Source of the DNA: Rhizoctonia solani
Taxonomy: Eukaryota; Basidiomycota; Agaricomycetes; Cantharellales; Ceratobasidiaceae
Assembly (NCBI RefSeq): GCF_016906535.1
Contig: NC_057381.1
Span: 1,674,001 to 1,738,000, forward strand
DNA length: 64,000 nucleotides
Direction: 5' to 3'
A program made the translations under genes and the position numbers. Positions within the stretch are counted from its first letter, which is position 1; each line of letters starts with the position of its first letter. Below the pieces are notes generated by a model that did not search any database, was not told the DNA's origin, and worked only from the letters and a program-made list of their open reading frames with translations. Of this stretch, positions 1 to 13,743 are shown piece by piece.

Positions 1-963
1 GGAGGATGCTAGATCAAATAGCAGCCTGAGACTGAATGTTGCGAATGAATATGCGCCAACAGGACCAAATCTGGAGCTCGTGAGTATGTATGGTGTGTGT
101 ATTATGGTGGCATTAAAGGGAGTTAGTAACCGAACCATTCGCAAGCAGTCGCAATGTGTTGGCGGGGATGCACTGTTAGTTTCTTGTGATACGAGGCCGG
201 CTCGCGGGCACCAACCTGGCTATGAAGCATGTCTTAGGTTCTGGTAGCCTCGTGCATTCAAAGGAGTGATATTCGAATAGGAAGATTGTGCATATGTGAG
301 TGTATGCGTAATCATAGTCAGACATCAGCGGGGTGTGGGGGATCCGGCACAGAGTGTGCGGATGAGAGCTGGGGCATCGAGACTCGAGCAGAACTCGCGG
401 GTGGGTGGCCAAGCCTGACGACAGTCAAGCAAGCCGGAGGGACGGGAGCAGTAAAACCCCTCACAGAAAGAGAGACGAGTGGTGCGGTGGGATTCAAAAA
501 GAAAGTGAACGGGAAGGTGGGTGGGAAAAGAAGAAAATAAAAGCGCTATGAGGGACCGGACGCGCTGCGGAAGTACGGTCTATGAAAAACCCTCTGCGAC
601 CATACACTTAAGTTTGGGCTTGTGCGTCTCTGCAAGCTCTGATCCACAGTCCCTATTTTTCATAAATCAAGCTCAATCTACAAATTTCTAGCTAGGATTT
701 TCACGAAATCGAAACCCCGATTATCTTGATTCGCTCTGACTGGCAGGAAAACCCACATCTATGACAGGTTTCAGTTACCGCGCTAAGTAGAAGCGTACGT
801 TAATGGGTAGCTGCTGACGATAGCCTTTGTGCATGGCTCAAGGGCACAGTGCCCAGGGTGGCTCTCTGTCTGACATATGGGAGGCACCGGTACTGGAGAG
901 CTAACAGATTTTGTGGTCAAATCGTATGCATATTTTGAGAGAGCAAGTATCCATAACAATACT
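1..963. other. No gene recognised
   Basis: Sequence downstream of the first minus-strand gene. Short open frames exist on both strands, but none shows a recognisable domain, signal peptide or splice structure. I see no RNA gene or repeat here. Confidence 0.4.
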
Positions 964-3900
964 TCAGTTAGAACGTACAGTGACACTGGCCCTTCCATTC
1001 GAGAAGTGAATAACATAAGCTCCAGCATCCTGGGAGTAGCTCCCGCTGGGTGTTAACGTTCCTATACCTGAAACCGCGGCAGGTTGTGACACCAATAGCC
1101 GACCGTTCGCAGCACTCGCGCTCGAGCCTCCTGCCGACGGGATAATGTTCAACGTAACGCTCTTGTCGGAAATCGTATATTGGATTGTATCGAAGGCTCC
1201 TGCATCAAGGGTAAATAGAGCGCCTAGCGGGGCAACATATACGCGTCTCCGGAGGGTATCGCGCGGGCTGACTGAAACGGATGTGCTGGTCGCGCTAGTG
1301 ACTATTCCACCGAATGCTTGCCACCCAAAGTTTAGGTGGTTCACGAGGAATGTGCCTGTGTTAAGAGCGTGCCCAAGGAAATTTGGGCCGTAATCACCGC
1401 TGTATGCGTCCCATTTCAGGGTATCGGGGTAAGAGTGGAACGCCGCCGATGCAAAGCCTTCCTGTATGATAGGGCCAGATATTAGTTGTATACGAAAAAA
1501 GTGATATTTACACACCTGGTCAATGTTCGAGAGTGGCCCACTCAGACCAGCAAATCCAACTTGTAGGAGATACAAGTCCGTTGGGCGAGATATGAATTCT
1601 GCAATGAGCGGAAGAGCGTTTAGACCACTTCCGTAGTGATGGATCTGTCTTTCAATCCTTTGAAGTTTGGCGCCGTAGATCATATCCCAGTACCTATTGT
1701 AGCCACGTTACTAACAACCTAATAGAGCAAGAAGAAGAAGAAGAAGAAGAAGAAGAAGCGCAGACCTTCTGGCATTGCCGTTCCATCCCCAGTGAGGTAC
1801 CGTAGGCATAAACCCTAAAATGGAATTCACTGTGTTGGCAGCAGTTGTACCGTAGTTAAAGTATCGTGCCCTATATGCGTGGCTTAGTTCCGTTAGAAAA
1901 TAACATGAAAAAATTAGCTTACCAGGCGTAAACACCCTCTTGCCCAGTAGAGTCCCAAGCCATCTACGAGTATCTCAGCAAAATTCATGCGATTCGAACG
2001 AATGTACGGACCTCGCTACCGAACGGATATGGTTCGCGACTCCACCGATCCGCTCTTGACTTCATCCTAGATTCGAGTAGCGTCGCATTGGCTGCCAGAC
2101 CTTCGCGCTTCAGGTCATCCAAAAGATACCAAAATACAGTCTCTCCCATCAACCCTACGTCTGCATATCCGACACGACCATTGGTAGCAAATAAGACGGT
2201 ATTTAGCGCCTGCGAGATATAGTACTGCCAGGTCTTCTTAGTGGCGAGTGACGGGTAGTTTCTGGTAGCACGGTAGAGTGACCAGTACAATGCAGTGACA
2301 TGAACATAGTCATATGCGCGGTCAAGTGCATCTGAATTAGCTTTATTCCACGACCACCTGGATTGTATGGCATCAATACTGTTGTTTAATCATATGAAAT
2401 GACTCAGACCCACCAATTGCCCCAACCAATCGATGTGCTATACCCATAATTAGGAACCTTAGCAGGTTCGTAGAAAAACACGCTCTTCTTTACGCCGTAG
2501 ATATTTGACCCGCTCGAATACTGTAAATCGCCCCATACCGTTTCGCTGACGAATCGCTCGAGCTTCGCAACTTCAGCAGGAGTAGGTAAGAAAGCGTTCT
2601 TCATTGCTGCGGCCAACCATCCGCCAACGCCGCCCTCATCGCTTAAACCAGCAATCCAGACCCGAGCGTCTTGAAGAACGGGTGTGTTGACTTCGCGATC
2701 ATAGGTAATAATTGAAGGAGAGCGCCCAAATGGATCTGACGAATCCTCGTACCATTGCTTAGTCGTCAAGAAGTCTCCGAGTTCGGACACTGTTTGCACA
2801 GCGCTATGCGTGACATGATAATGGACTGTCTGTATAAGGCCGTCTGCAAACTGGATAGTAAGGCGAGACCGTCCCCAGGACTTCGGAGTAATTGTGTACC
2901 CTGTCCAACCATTCTTTCCTTCCGAGTTGGTAGTCCACGTCAGTGCACCGGCAGGAGAAACTGACAAACTCTGAACGACAGCAGTATGCTTCAAGAACAG
3001 TTTCGCTGGTGTGTCCAATGGAATGATGTAGCCTGGGATACCGTAGGCTACCGGGCGACCAGCTTGCGATAACCGGTCATCGATAGTGCGAACGCCGTCC
3101 GCGACCAAAAAATCGAGCGCATATTCCTTGGTAGCACCTGGCTCAATAGTTATGCTAGAAGGTGCGTTCCACGGTCCGCCCGGTACGTTCTTCCATTCAG
3201 CCTCGGCGTAGGCTTTTGAGTGAACTTGCCATGAGTAATATCCTTCGAATGTCTGGCTTTGATAATAAGGCGCATTGCCAGTCGAGTCACCAGGTTCGGT
3301 GAGAAAGCGCCACGCCTCGAGGCCAGACTTACTTGATCCCGATGGTGTGATGAGAAGCACTGGACCAGTTCCGGAGAGAGGAGTCACGCGGACGAACCCG
3401 GCATCTGCTCCGATATAGGGGTCGATGAGCGAGCATTTAGTATTGGTATCGGTTGCAGTTCGGTCGGTGAAAATCGAGTTGAACGCAATCGGAAATTCGA
3501 GCGATCCAACTTCAACTGCCGTGCTTGCCTTGTTTCGCAAGGTGAAGCGAAGTCCAAGAACCCCGGTTGATGAGCGTACCCAGGAACGGGTAATAGTAAG
3601 CAACGATGTGACCGACGTCGGGAGCGTGGGGGTCAGGTCAGCTGAGGCTAGGACACTTCCCGATACTGGTAGTGCAGTGACCGCTTTGCGTGCGGCTGCA
3701 GAATCACCCGACACCATGTCGAGGCGCCGACCTGTCGAACCCGGAGCGCTACGTCCCCGGTATGGTAGTTCCTTAATAATGTTTCAGTGATGCTACATTC
3801 TGCCACGTTGTGATCAGCGCGCACCCGTTATATTGCCTCTGGGAGAGTTTATCGAAGGGCGCGAAATCAAACGCCGCAGCTGAACTAGGCTTGAATGATG

Positions 3901-4048
3901 CAAGTACTTGGGAATCTTTGACCAGCTGCACGCCGGCGCTCGATCCGATATTGAGGTTTAGATAACCACTCGATAATCCAAGAGTCGGGGAACGTTGGCC
4001 CACTACCAAGAGAGGTAAGGCACCGAGAATCAAACTCGATATGAGCAT
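964..4048 (-). CDS. Secreted DUF5695-like protein, multi-exon
   Basis: The start at 4048 (ATG CTC ATA) opens a signal peptide (MLISSLILGALPLLVVG) followed by QRSPTLGLSSGYLNLN. The 95-codon frame reaching 4060 begins at TTG and is not the start. Exon 1 appears to end near YNG at about 3826; the next exon reads NYHTGDVALRVRQVGASTW, then the long block from about 3710 to 2404. Further exons are 2290-2028 (FWYLLDDLKREG), a mini-exon MAWDSTGQEGVYAW at about 1960-1925, 1880-1763, and 1690-964. The order (secreted beta-rich N-terminus, helical barrel-like middle, beta C-terminus) resembles the DUF5695 family of fungal secreted proteins, some of which are annotated as glycoside-hydrolase-like. I recall the family only by general features, so a carbohydrate-active role is inference. 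One frame change at the CCC run 3707-3709 is repaired by a single extra base and probably reflects an assembly deletion. Confidence 0.6.
1729..1758. repeat. (AAG)n microsatellite inside an intron
   Basis: About nine to ten perfect AAG units lie between the exon ending NARR and the exon beginning YWDMIYG of the minus-strand DUF5695-like gene. On the coding strand the repeat is TTC/CTT and forms the intron's pyrimidine stretch, so its length could affect splicing. Confidence 0.85.
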
Positions 4049-4130
4049 GATGTGCGACAATCAGCCAAGCAAAATACCAAGACTGAGGACAAGTGGGTTG
4101 GCATTCATGAGCTCCGGGTAATGCACATAT

Positions 4131-4142
4131 CGCTATATAAAG
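4131..4142 (-). promoter_or_regulatory. Candidate TATA box for the DUF5695-like gene
   Basis: The near-palindrome cgctatataaagcg reads TTTATATAG on the minus strand, about 85-90 nt upstream of the ATG at 4048. This is a plausible position for a fungal TATA element; assigned from sequence only. Confidence 0.35.
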
Positions 4143-5366
4143 CGGTCGTAACTCTATATGCGTATAGACCTTTGCATTCCAAGGGAATGGAGGGCCGGGG
4201 ATGCTGGCCACAATACTACGAAGTCGACAAGAAATCGAAAGGATGCATACATAACTCCTTGAAGCACGCACCCTGATCATATTTGGCCATTTCCCACGAC
4301 GAAGAGCTCTTGTTCACATGTTTGGATGCGTGGATGGACGAAAGAAGTCAAAGAACTGACCTAGCCGTAGGCAAATATTGATACAGTACAAGTCAGTTGG
4401 ACATAGTCATGTGAACACGTGCTGCCGCCCTTTTTCCGCTACTTTCGCACATCCAACGACATCCTGGGTGAAAATAGCGCAAAACATCATGGCTGGGGAG
4501 AACGGAATTTTACTGAAATGCGATCGACAGCAAGCAAAAAGGAGACTCCCACTTCGTTGATTATCATCGCCGATCATCTCAGTAGAACTATTCCAATAAT
4601 GGCACCCCCCACCCGAAATGAAACCCGAGGAGATTGTGATCAAAATGGGTGGCGTCAACGGTGGCCACAATGCCTCGTGTGGAGGTGGGCAAAGGAGTGC
4701 CCTAAGATGTAAGACGTCACGGGCCTCATGCCCTGTCAAACAGCCCTAACATCAGTTTATGAAGCCCGTATACATGTGCCTTGTTCTCTCTCTACGTATT
4801 CGATGGGTGGGTCTATCTCATGAAAACACGTAAAGGTGGTTCCCATACAGGGGTTGTATATTGATTTCCGGCCCGGCTGGGTGAAAATCGGCTATTAGTT
4901 ACGGGGAGAGTCGGACCGAATCAAATCTCGGACACTGACTACACACCGAGTTCTTGGGTAATCTTTCACAAATTAGAAAAACATAGCTAAAAGACAAAGG
5001 GGATTCCAAATTCAGTATTATTAAATACACACTTGTTCAATTGCATGGAATCGCCTGTAGATTGAAACACGCGATGGATAGATCCTTTTATCGAATTTTC
5101 AATTAAACAGCATCTAGATTTGAGGCCATCTAGGAAACTTACCACAATACAACTAATATTCACATCACCAATCGTAATGATGTCAAGGTCGAGATCTAAA
5201 AGCATTCAGTGACGCATTCACTTCAGAAAATTTCCGGTCTCCAAAGTTATGTTATGTATTATTCCCATGTGCTCCCTAAAATAGCGTCATATTCACAGTT
5301 GGGGTATTACAGTGTTTGTAAAACAATAGTATCAGTGGCCTATGAATGACGTTTAACAACATACGA
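4143..5366. other. Intergenic, nothing recognised
   Basis: Region between the DUF5695-like promoter and the 3' end of sla2. Only short overlapping frames without domain features are present. No tRNA, repeat or transposon similarity was noticed. Confidence 0.4.
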
Positions 5367-8300
5367 TTACTCTTCCTCTGCATGATATCCAGCGCGCCGC
5401 ATCGCACCCAACCGATGACGCGCGGCACCCAATTCCTTCTCCAGCTTGAGAATTTCCACTTGCTGTTCCATCTCCCTGACCTTGAACTCGTGGACGGCCA
5501 TGGATTTGTAATCGACATCCTCTGCTTCAATCTGTTTGGCAGTGATAGCCTTAACCTGTCGTACGAGCGCCTTGCATGCCTCAGTAACAGCCTTGGCAGC
5601 CAACTCAAGACGATCTTGAGTCTTAGACATAAGAGAAGCCTTGACGCGGCTGGCAGCGACCAGCTGGGCGGTTGCTCCGGCAACTTCGTTTGAAGCGACA
5701 ATCAGTTGCTCCAGTGAGTGAGTGCCGCTCAAGACACCGTCGGCACTTTCAATGAGCAAGTTGGTAGCAAAGGCAACTGCTTTCGCCGCCGAGATGAGAC
5801 CTTCGGTCCAGCGGTTGTTACGTTTGTAAAACTGCTGGGTGGTGCTTGAGCCACGGCCCTGAGCGACGATCTCCTGCTGAGATTCGGTAGCAGCTTGAAT
5901 CAAGCGACCAATCGCATTCGTAATTGCCATTGCTGCTGCGAGAATCGAGTCGTGGACTTGCAAATCGACAGCACTGAAACGTGAAGCATCGCGTGGGCGG
6001 TCAATAAGTTGTTGAAGACGTTGGGTAGCAGCCTCAATTGCGCGTGCAGCGCCCAACATTTCCTGCTCGACCATATCGCCCAAGTCCCATTCGTGCGAGT
6101 TCCTGCCTTCCCCTTGGGAACCAGCTTGTCGACAGCTTCTGTGAGCTTCGTCAGGGCACCGCGAGCTTCGACGTTGTTGCGGAGAGGAATTTCAGTCCGC
6201 TGGGATTGGGGAATGAGATCCAATTTGTATGACTGAAGGTTGAGGAAGAAGCGGAGGCCAACGTCTCCAGCATGTTTGGCGTCGGCAATCAACTTGTCGC
6301 TAGCGTTATCGTCATTGGCCAAACGAGTAATTCCCTTGCAGTTGAGGAGAACTTCTGACAGAGCGTGGGCATACTCGTTTGCCGCCTTGATTACGTCGAC
6401 GTGATCTCCGCCGGCCTCGCCTCCGAGGTATAGATTGAAGGTCATGGCGAACTCGGTCGCGTTATTCATCGCCTTTTCGATCATCGACAATGTATACTCG
6501 GGAGTGGCGTTCTGGTTCCCGTTCTGGTTAGGCGACTCAAGCTCATAGATAGCGTCATCCATCTTTTGGACACAGCTCTGCAAGATGGAATCTGGACTGC
6601 CGTCAATGCCGGGTGATTCGGAGGGGGAGGGACAAATATTTACCGATGATTTGATTCAATTTCTTGCGGTTGTCCAAGATGAGCGTATCGATTTGCGCAT
6701 TCGTCGTCTCCTCCACAATGCCTTGGGACTGCGTAAGGGTCAGATCACAGGTACAAACAAAGGTCGGTGCGCCTTACCGTTTGCAGATCCATTTGCATTT
6801 CGGCCATTTTCTGAATGGTGCTATCCATTTCTTCTTGAAGGATAGCAATCTCTTGGTCCTTCTCTTCGCGGAGCCGCTCGACCGCCGAATCTTGCCCATC
6901 CAATTTCCGGAGCAGGTCGTCGATTTGAATTTGTTTGGCCTATTAGTTCGGGACCAGTTATTTAATTGAAGGTAGAACTAATGTAAGTGATGAAGGGCTT
7001 ACCCTGAGTGAATCCTCCAACTCGTTGAGCTGACGATTGTATTTGGTCATCATAGTCGATACCTCGAACTCTTATTCCGGGTTGCATCCTCCGCACGCTC
7101 ATTAGCAAAACTCAAGTCACGGCGGAGGCGGTCCATATCCTCTTTATGGTTCTACAGGCGATGGTGTTAGATCTGGTATAGCCTCTACACTGCCCGATCA
7201 ACCAGACTTACCGACTTCATACGATCCAGATCGAACCGCGCCCGATCACGCTCACGAATCATGTCAGCTAGTTCGAGATTCTTCGCCTTGATATCGCGCT
7301 CCATGCGCTCCATTTTGTCAATTGCCTCTTGTGCCGAGTTGGCCTTGAGCTGCATTTGCTTAAACTTACTAAGCATGTCGAGATGCTCGGTGCGCAGCTG
7401 GGAGTATAGTTTCGCCAGCGATTCATACTTGTTCCGCCATAGCGTGACCTGGTCCTGAAGTTGTTTAATCAACTCGTCTTTGCCGCCCATTTGGGCCAAT
7501 GCATCGGCATTGGTAGTGTTGAGCGCCCCTTCCAGTGCCTTGACTCTCTGCGGTAGATGTTAAGTCTTCGGGCCCTGTGGCGCATGGACTAGCCACTTAC
7601 TCGATCATATTGCTCGAGCATCAGTTGGTCGCGCTCCCATTGGCCTCGCATGCCCAACATCTCGCGCTCCATCTCTTGCAATCGCGCCGCTGCCTGATTA
7701 TTCATCTGGAATTGGGCAGCCTGCTGCTGTTGACGCAGAAGCTCCTCTTGCGCAAGGCGTTCCCGTTCCGCCTGTTGGCGCTGCGCTTCCTCAAACTCGC
7801 GCTGCTGAGCCATTTGCTGTTCAAGCCGGCGTGTCTCCTCGGCCTGGCGGGAAGCGATCAACGCAGCTTGTTGATCTTCATACTCCTTGAGCATGCGTGC
7901 CTGCTCGGCTATCTGCGCCGCGGTTGGATCGGGCGACGGTGCCGTGGGTGGAGGCGATGCAGGGGCCGCGGTCGACTTTGGGCGCTTGGGAAGGTCGGGC
8001 GCCGATCCGCTGTCAGTTAATGAAGGGGGTCTTGTCCGAGTTTCGGGACATTAATGAGCCCAGTAAGATATTTGAGATTAGAACATTCGTAATAGAACTT
8101 GCGTAGATTATAGTGCTGCTGGTTATACCTAGTCCGGAGTGGCTCGAGTGCGTCACCAACGTCGGTTCCTAAAAAGAGCGATGGGGGGATATCATAGCCC
8201 GATAGAAGGGGGGTCGAAGGGAAGATCGTGCGAGTTTAGTGGCGATCAGTTTGAGAATCTGGAAGAATACGCACGCCGATGCATCGCACGCAACATGCTA

Positions 8301-9242
8301 GTAACGAAGCGGTAAATTCCATAACTCTCCTTGACCAAAGGAACAAGCGAGGATATCCGGCACTCATTATTTACCGAGTGACGAAAGGTCGAGAACACGA
8401 GCTTTTGGAAAGACTCGATTTGGTCTTGCAAGTTCATCAGATCAGAGATCGTTTCATACCTAGACTCACACGAGGCAGATTACTATGTTAGTATAGTGAA
8501 GTCAAGATAAGACGTGTCCATGCCCTACCCTTCATTTGGATCGTCGATATTCTTTAATGAGACGTATTCCTCATAATCGAACATGCCATTGAACTCTGGA
8601 TGAGTCCGATGAAATCGGAGCTTGGATAGTATGAATGCGACATATGCCCTGATCAATGAACCGTAACCTAGTAGGCAGTGAGAGGAAAATCGGGAGTGGA
8701 AAGCACCGACAAGACGTACCTCGCGTGCCATCACTGCCAATAGTGCGAGCACATGTCTCCAGCCATCCAGTCTGGTTTTGGCCTTCCCGGAGTGCCTAAT
8801 CAACGTTAGCGCGTCTATGTGGCAAATAACATGTGATGACTTACAACTGGATGACCCTCTTGCAGCACCTTGTGCACAGTGATGAGCGCCTTGAATGTCT
8901 GAACCTCATCGGATAGAATGGGCTGGACTCGGAGGCCGGTCCATATGGACGTGGATGAATGATAGTCCCATGTATATACAATACACTCTAATCGCGAAAA
9001 GGCGGTGAGAAGGGACGGGCGATATAGCACTCTATCGAGAACTTACTTCGCACGTGTTTTTGCTTTGGAGCACTCTCCTCTGGGCTGGTGGCTTTCTTTA
9101 TATTAAGTGTGAGCTCGGCCTCTGCCTTGTCGCGGTCGACTGGACGCGTTGGAAAGTGTGGGTCGCTGCGTCCACCACGCTCGTCCAGAAAGTCTGATTG
9201 GTTTTGCCGCGTGCGCCCTCCACTCGAAAACCTGAATCTCAA
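5367..9242 (-). CDS. sla2: Sla2/End4/HIP1-type endocytic adaptor (ANTH + coiled coil + I/LWEQ)
   Basis: Links clathrin-coated membrane to actin at endocytic sites. The N-terminal exons (about 9240-8280) encode an ANTH domain: NIKKATSPEESAPKQKHVR, then CIVYTWDYHSS, QTFKALITVHKVLQEGHPVV, GYGSLIRAYVAFILSKLRFH and FDYEEYVSLKNIDDPNEG. The middle (about 8020-6590) is a Pro-rich linker followed by a long Gln/Glu/Arg coiled coil (QAEETRRLEQQMAQQREFEE and onward). The C-terminus (6583-5367) is a THATCH/I-LWEQ actin-binding domain (ATQRLQQLIDRPRD, NNRWTEGLISAAKAVAFATN, ASNEVAGATAQLVAASRVKA) ending HAEEE. The true start lies in a short upstream exon I could not fix, so the 5' end is approximate. Two single-base losses break the frame (CCCC at 6110-6113 and near 7063), yet sequence on both sides is well conserved, so assembly error is likely. 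Gene identity is firm; exon edges are partly uncertain. Confidence 0.9.
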
Positions 9243-9572
9243 CTAAATTATACTACATTTTCGGCTACCGAATATCCGCTCACATTATGCTCTAGGCCAA
9301 CAGATACAACTGGTGTAGACCGTGGTGACGAAAGGTGTTGGGAAACACCTCCCCAATTTGCAATTAGGGCCTGCTGAGCCAACTGCGCCATGACGCTGGT
9401 TCACGATCAGGACCCTTACTGGTCCGCACACCCGGATCCCCTAGCGGCCTCTGCCGCACGCATGAAATCGGGCTCTGGTTTCGAGCGTTGGCATAAAAAG
9501 ATCCCAGACGATGCACCGAGTTACACATCTCCTCCTCACATCTCCTCCTAAGCCTTTGAGCACTCCCCCACA
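9243..9572. promoter_or_regulatory. Shared divergent promoter region, sla2 / PAP2 phosphatase
   Basis: About 330 bp separates the 5' part of sla2 (leftward) from the PAP2 gene (rightward), so it must hold both promoters and probably the first short exon of sla2. No clear TATA box was seen. Confidence 0.4.
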
Positions 9573-10269
9573 ATGTCTTTCTTGACTACACTTGACAATC
9601 TGGACTGTGAGGCTTTCCTCAACGAGTTCCCCCACCTCAAGTTGCTTTTTAAGGAGGTTGGTCCGCAATCACTCACCTAGTACAAAGCAAGTACTCACAG
9701 GCTATGTTTCTTTGTTTTCTCAGACCCAGTCCCTTTTCATTTCGGCAACTATCGTACTCGTACTGCTCACCCGTGCCGCCGGCATTGCTTACTTTGGCCT
9801 CGGTGTCATCGTCGTCTGCATGCTCGCCAAGAAGCTCAAGCGTATGATTCGCCAGCCAAGGCCGGTCGGAACTGACAAGGTCACATATGGGTACGTACAC
9901 CTGCTCGGAGCCGGATTTCCCTGTCTGAAACGTCCCGCCGATCTTAGCATGCCGAGCACCCATTCAGCTGCGATCACATTCTATGCTGTATACATCATCC
10001 TAGCCGCCAATCTCTTGCCTATTCACCCTGCATGGCACTTCCCGAGCTCCCCTTACGTCCGCGTTATCCCCTCCGTCATCTCACTCCCATGGGCTACCGG
10101 TGTCTCCCTATCTCGCGTCGGTCTTCACCACCATACCATGTCACAGGTTGGTGCAGGCTGCCTTCTTGGCGCTATCACTGCCGGTGTCTGGTTTAAGCTC
10201 TGGGTTATGGGTCTCAACCAATGGGGTGCCGTCGCAGAAACCGGACTTCATAACTTGCTCGGATTTTGA
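9573..10269 (+). CDS. PAP2-superfamily membrane phosphatase, dolichyldiphosphatase-like
   Basis: Starts at ATG 9573 (MSFLTTLDNLDCEAFL). Exon 1 ends with LLFKE before a 67-nt intron; exon 2 (TQSLFISATIVLVLL...) ends KVTYG before a second intron at about 9890-9948; exon 3 begins MPSTHSAAITFYAVYI and runs to TGA 10269. All three lipid-phosphatase signatures are visible: K-x6-RP (KKLKRMIRQPRP), PSTHS (the PSGH-type motif with the catalytic His), and SRVGLHHHTMSQ (SR-x5-H). Several hydrophobic segments indicate a multi-pass membrane protein. The size (about 220 aa) and motif spacing fit an ER dolichyl-pyrophosphate phosphatase (Cwh8/Cax4 type), which recycles the glycosylation lipid carrier, but another PAP2 substrate cannot be excluded. 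No frame breaks seen. Confidence 0.8.
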
Positions 10270-13200
10270 TCTACTTCTTACTTGTCCCTTCTCGAATCGC
10301 ATCGACCCGCTCCTAATCTTTTGGGCTAGCATTGAACCTCCCTCATCGGGCTTGCTTCTCTATCTCTCTTACTTCTATCTCTCACGGACATTCTTGTACC
10401 TGTACCATATCTCCCTTTCTCTCTCTCACCCTACCCTGTTGTCTGTTGTAATTGTACGTACCGATACCACTCTTGGCGTTTCCTGTGTGTGTGTGTGTTT
10501 TTCTCATCCCTTGTTGTTATTCTCAAACACTTACTCCTTCTTATTCCTTCCTGTTCACGAACTTTACGAACCAATAAGACAAACTCAAACCAACGAATTT
10601 GGTGTGACCCCCAGCCGGCGGAGATAATTGCCAAATAGGGAACGACATCTAATCATAGGATGTGTGAGGGCTAGATCAGCGATGGGATTTTCCAAATCGA
10701 TCGAAGTCGAGAAAAATTGGCCACCAAACATCCCTTGTGTTCCAGGTCCTCAACCCAGATTACAACCTTCCATAACAGCCCACAGAGTCTACATCCGGGT
10801 AATTTTCTACTGGTTCCGTCCCGGGTACAGCCATCCCGTCTCCGACGACGCTCACCCCGGGTCCCTACGTTGCACAACATCACTAGGCGAAGTCGCGTGG
10901 CATGTAGCCTAGGGGCGGGGCATCTCGGCTGCGCATAGGCGTAAGGCCATTTTGGTAAGCTCCACTTGATGTTTCGGGAACTCTAGGAAATGAACAGAGG
11001 ATCTCCGAAGTTTTCTCACTGTTGCAAACCGGCAGTTGAGACCCATGTGCAAAGCCTTCGTCCCCAAGTAATTTCACACTGGGCTAATGGCTTTGCATTT
11101 CTTGTTACATTCATTTCACTATACAACGTATGCGTTGACAATGTATTACTCTTTACGTGTATCTGTCTACCAAGTTGTATGCCATTCAGGGGTCTTTGGA
11201 GTTGACATCGATAGCCTTACCCCGCAAGATCTAACCTACGAACGATTTCCTATGATTAATGCGATCGTATGTACGTAGCTCATGCACGCGTTTTTCATTT
11301 AGTAGTTCCCCTATCAGCACGAAAAGCAAGTCCGCAAATATCAATCATCTGAATTAAATACTCTAACCGTAATGGGTTCGCGCAGTGAGCAACGGAGCCT
11401 CGTGTTTCAGCCATTACGCACATGAGATGCGGATATTAGTCAGACTCAGCCGTGGGGAATAAGCTCCACTTACTACCCACTTCATTGCAAAAGGAACACC
11501 CCACAGAGATATCTGACAGGGGATAGTCTATCTTGGCCGCGCGCGCAAACTTGTAGTGGCCCTGGACGCAGCGTGCCTTTTCAACTTACGTTTATGACCA
11601 CATCCTACTCGTTGGGTGCACCTCATTTGTTTGTATGCACGAGCAAGCATGAGCTTTGTTTGACAGGTTTCGACTCCGACGGGATCCGGGATCGGGTGAA
11701 TAATTTTGAATACATGTCATTATTATTAATTCCTCCTAAAGCTCCAATTTTTGTGCAACTGCAACTAAGCGTGGCCGGCGGCCTATGACCTAAAAGTATG
11801 ATATTTCACCGAGTTACAAGTTCTGTCCAAAGCATGCCAATTCACAATAGCAACTTGGTATTAATTGGATCTCGGTAGTTACGCCAAACCAGCGTGTTTC
11901 ATGTCGTTACCATACGGATAGACAACCACAGCCGAATTAGACCCGTCAAATGAAACACATAGAATAGCCGGACCGTGTAACATACTATCGCTTTACAGCA
12001 AGCAGGGGCAATTAACAGCGCGTCAAAATTCTATCCTCGTCGAGCGAGGCGGGTTTTTGTTCGGGATGTACTTGCTCTATGTATTCACCCCAGCCTGGCG
12101 CCAAGACCGACATACGCTCCACAATTACCCATCCCCCGTTTGGAGTATTCAGTTTTTATCACACTTTTTTTATGAATACTATCATTTAAAAGTAGGATAT
12201 TCAGTTATAAGAGCCGGTCTTGCAACCGCTGTTTGCTTTCAGTGCGTTTATTCGCTCACCTGTATTGATAACCCCATGACTGAGAAAGAATGTGAAGTAT
12301 TTTGTTGTAATGTAAGGGTGTATTCTCAACCGAGGCCAGTCAACAAAGGGTGATCAAGCCACTTCACATGTTCCTTTGGTATAGCTCCCACGTGGCCACG
12401 GAACATTCAGATCATGCATGTACATTCGGTTACATGTTACTAAATTGGGCAATTGCTTGCCTGGGTTACCAGAGGTCAATCTCGACCTGTCACCGGGAAA
12501 GGTTCTGGAGATTCAGCCTCGTTATTTATGGGCGGCAAATTGTTAGCCAGTGCACTTCACACCTAACTTAACTCAGTTGCTTCCAATTTTTTTTTACAGC
12601 AAGGCTCCCTTGCGTAAGCAAAAACAAGAGCCCGGCACGAACATCTAATCATAGTTTCAGAACCCGATCTTCCAGAACATGCAGGTAACGCCACGTTGTG
12701 CGTTCCTACCCTTCGCAATCTGCACCTACGGAGCTGTCCACAATCTGGACCGAAACATCACTAGCCGTATCGTGCCGGTATCGGTGCCATCGGGCTCGGT
12801 ACGCCATGGTGTCACTAAACACGAGGCGAAAACGACGTACCGGGTACCGCCGGTTCAGTACTACTGATCTACACTGATCAATTCCCGATCGAAACCAGTA
12901 CCGTTACCGGCCGATCTGTAAAACTGTACCCTTATAATATATAAGTCTTAACACCTTTGGTAAATACTGTTTTAAATACGCTCATGTTTGTTTGAAGGTA
13001 GGTTGGCAAACAGGCATGCGGTATAATTGCCGTTTAATTTTTTCCCCTGCTTTGATGCACACACTACACAGCAGAATTAATGACATTACTGTATCACCTT
13101 TGATCGGATCGTAATTAGGGACTCCCTTGATGGGATTGAACATATGCCTCAGCCACATTTAGCTGCCTAGTGGGTCTGCGCGAACAACATACATCGCGCG

Positions 13201-13710
13201 TTTCTTTAAAGTACAACTCGACGCACATGGTTGATTCAACTCCCAATATGAATATACTGTAGATTGGAAGAACACACAGACCGGCTGAACGAGAGGTTAG
13301 GGCGCCCTGCAGCAACACCCAGTCGATATATTATATGTAGCACTACTGCGCAAAATCTAAATTAAGGAGGAACTGCTACGCTATAAATATTTGGTTAAAT
13401 AACGATCGGGCAACCCAAATCATCGAAATTTCGATACCACGGTGCTTCAACTGGCGATCACATGTACATATAGCACCAGGTTTCGACTCGAATAACTAAA
13501 ATCGCGCTACAAGTCACGGTAGGTATACTCATGACTTTAGCTTGCATACTTGCCCCTAATCTCTTGCAGGTCAAACCTATCATCAAGAGAAACTACCGAT
13601 TTGGCTTGATAAGCTGTGATAGCCATAGGTTTGATATCTAGTCTAGAAACTTTTTAGATGGTTTTAATTACCTGATTATTAATCAAATGAGAGCCATTGC
13701 GCCACCGGGG

Positions 13711-13743
13711 TGTGGCGGAGGTTGTGGCGGAGGTTGTGGCGGT
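13711..13743. repeat. 12-bp tandem repeat, about 2.75 copies
   Basis: The unit tgtggcggaggt is repeated head to tail (2 full copies plus a partial copy ending tgtggcggt) in otherwise unique sequence. Confidence 0.8.

Noticed and set aside
286..540. 84-codon plus-strand frame
   Set aside because: Low-complexity composition, no domain, no splice context, overlapped by another frame; treated as chance.
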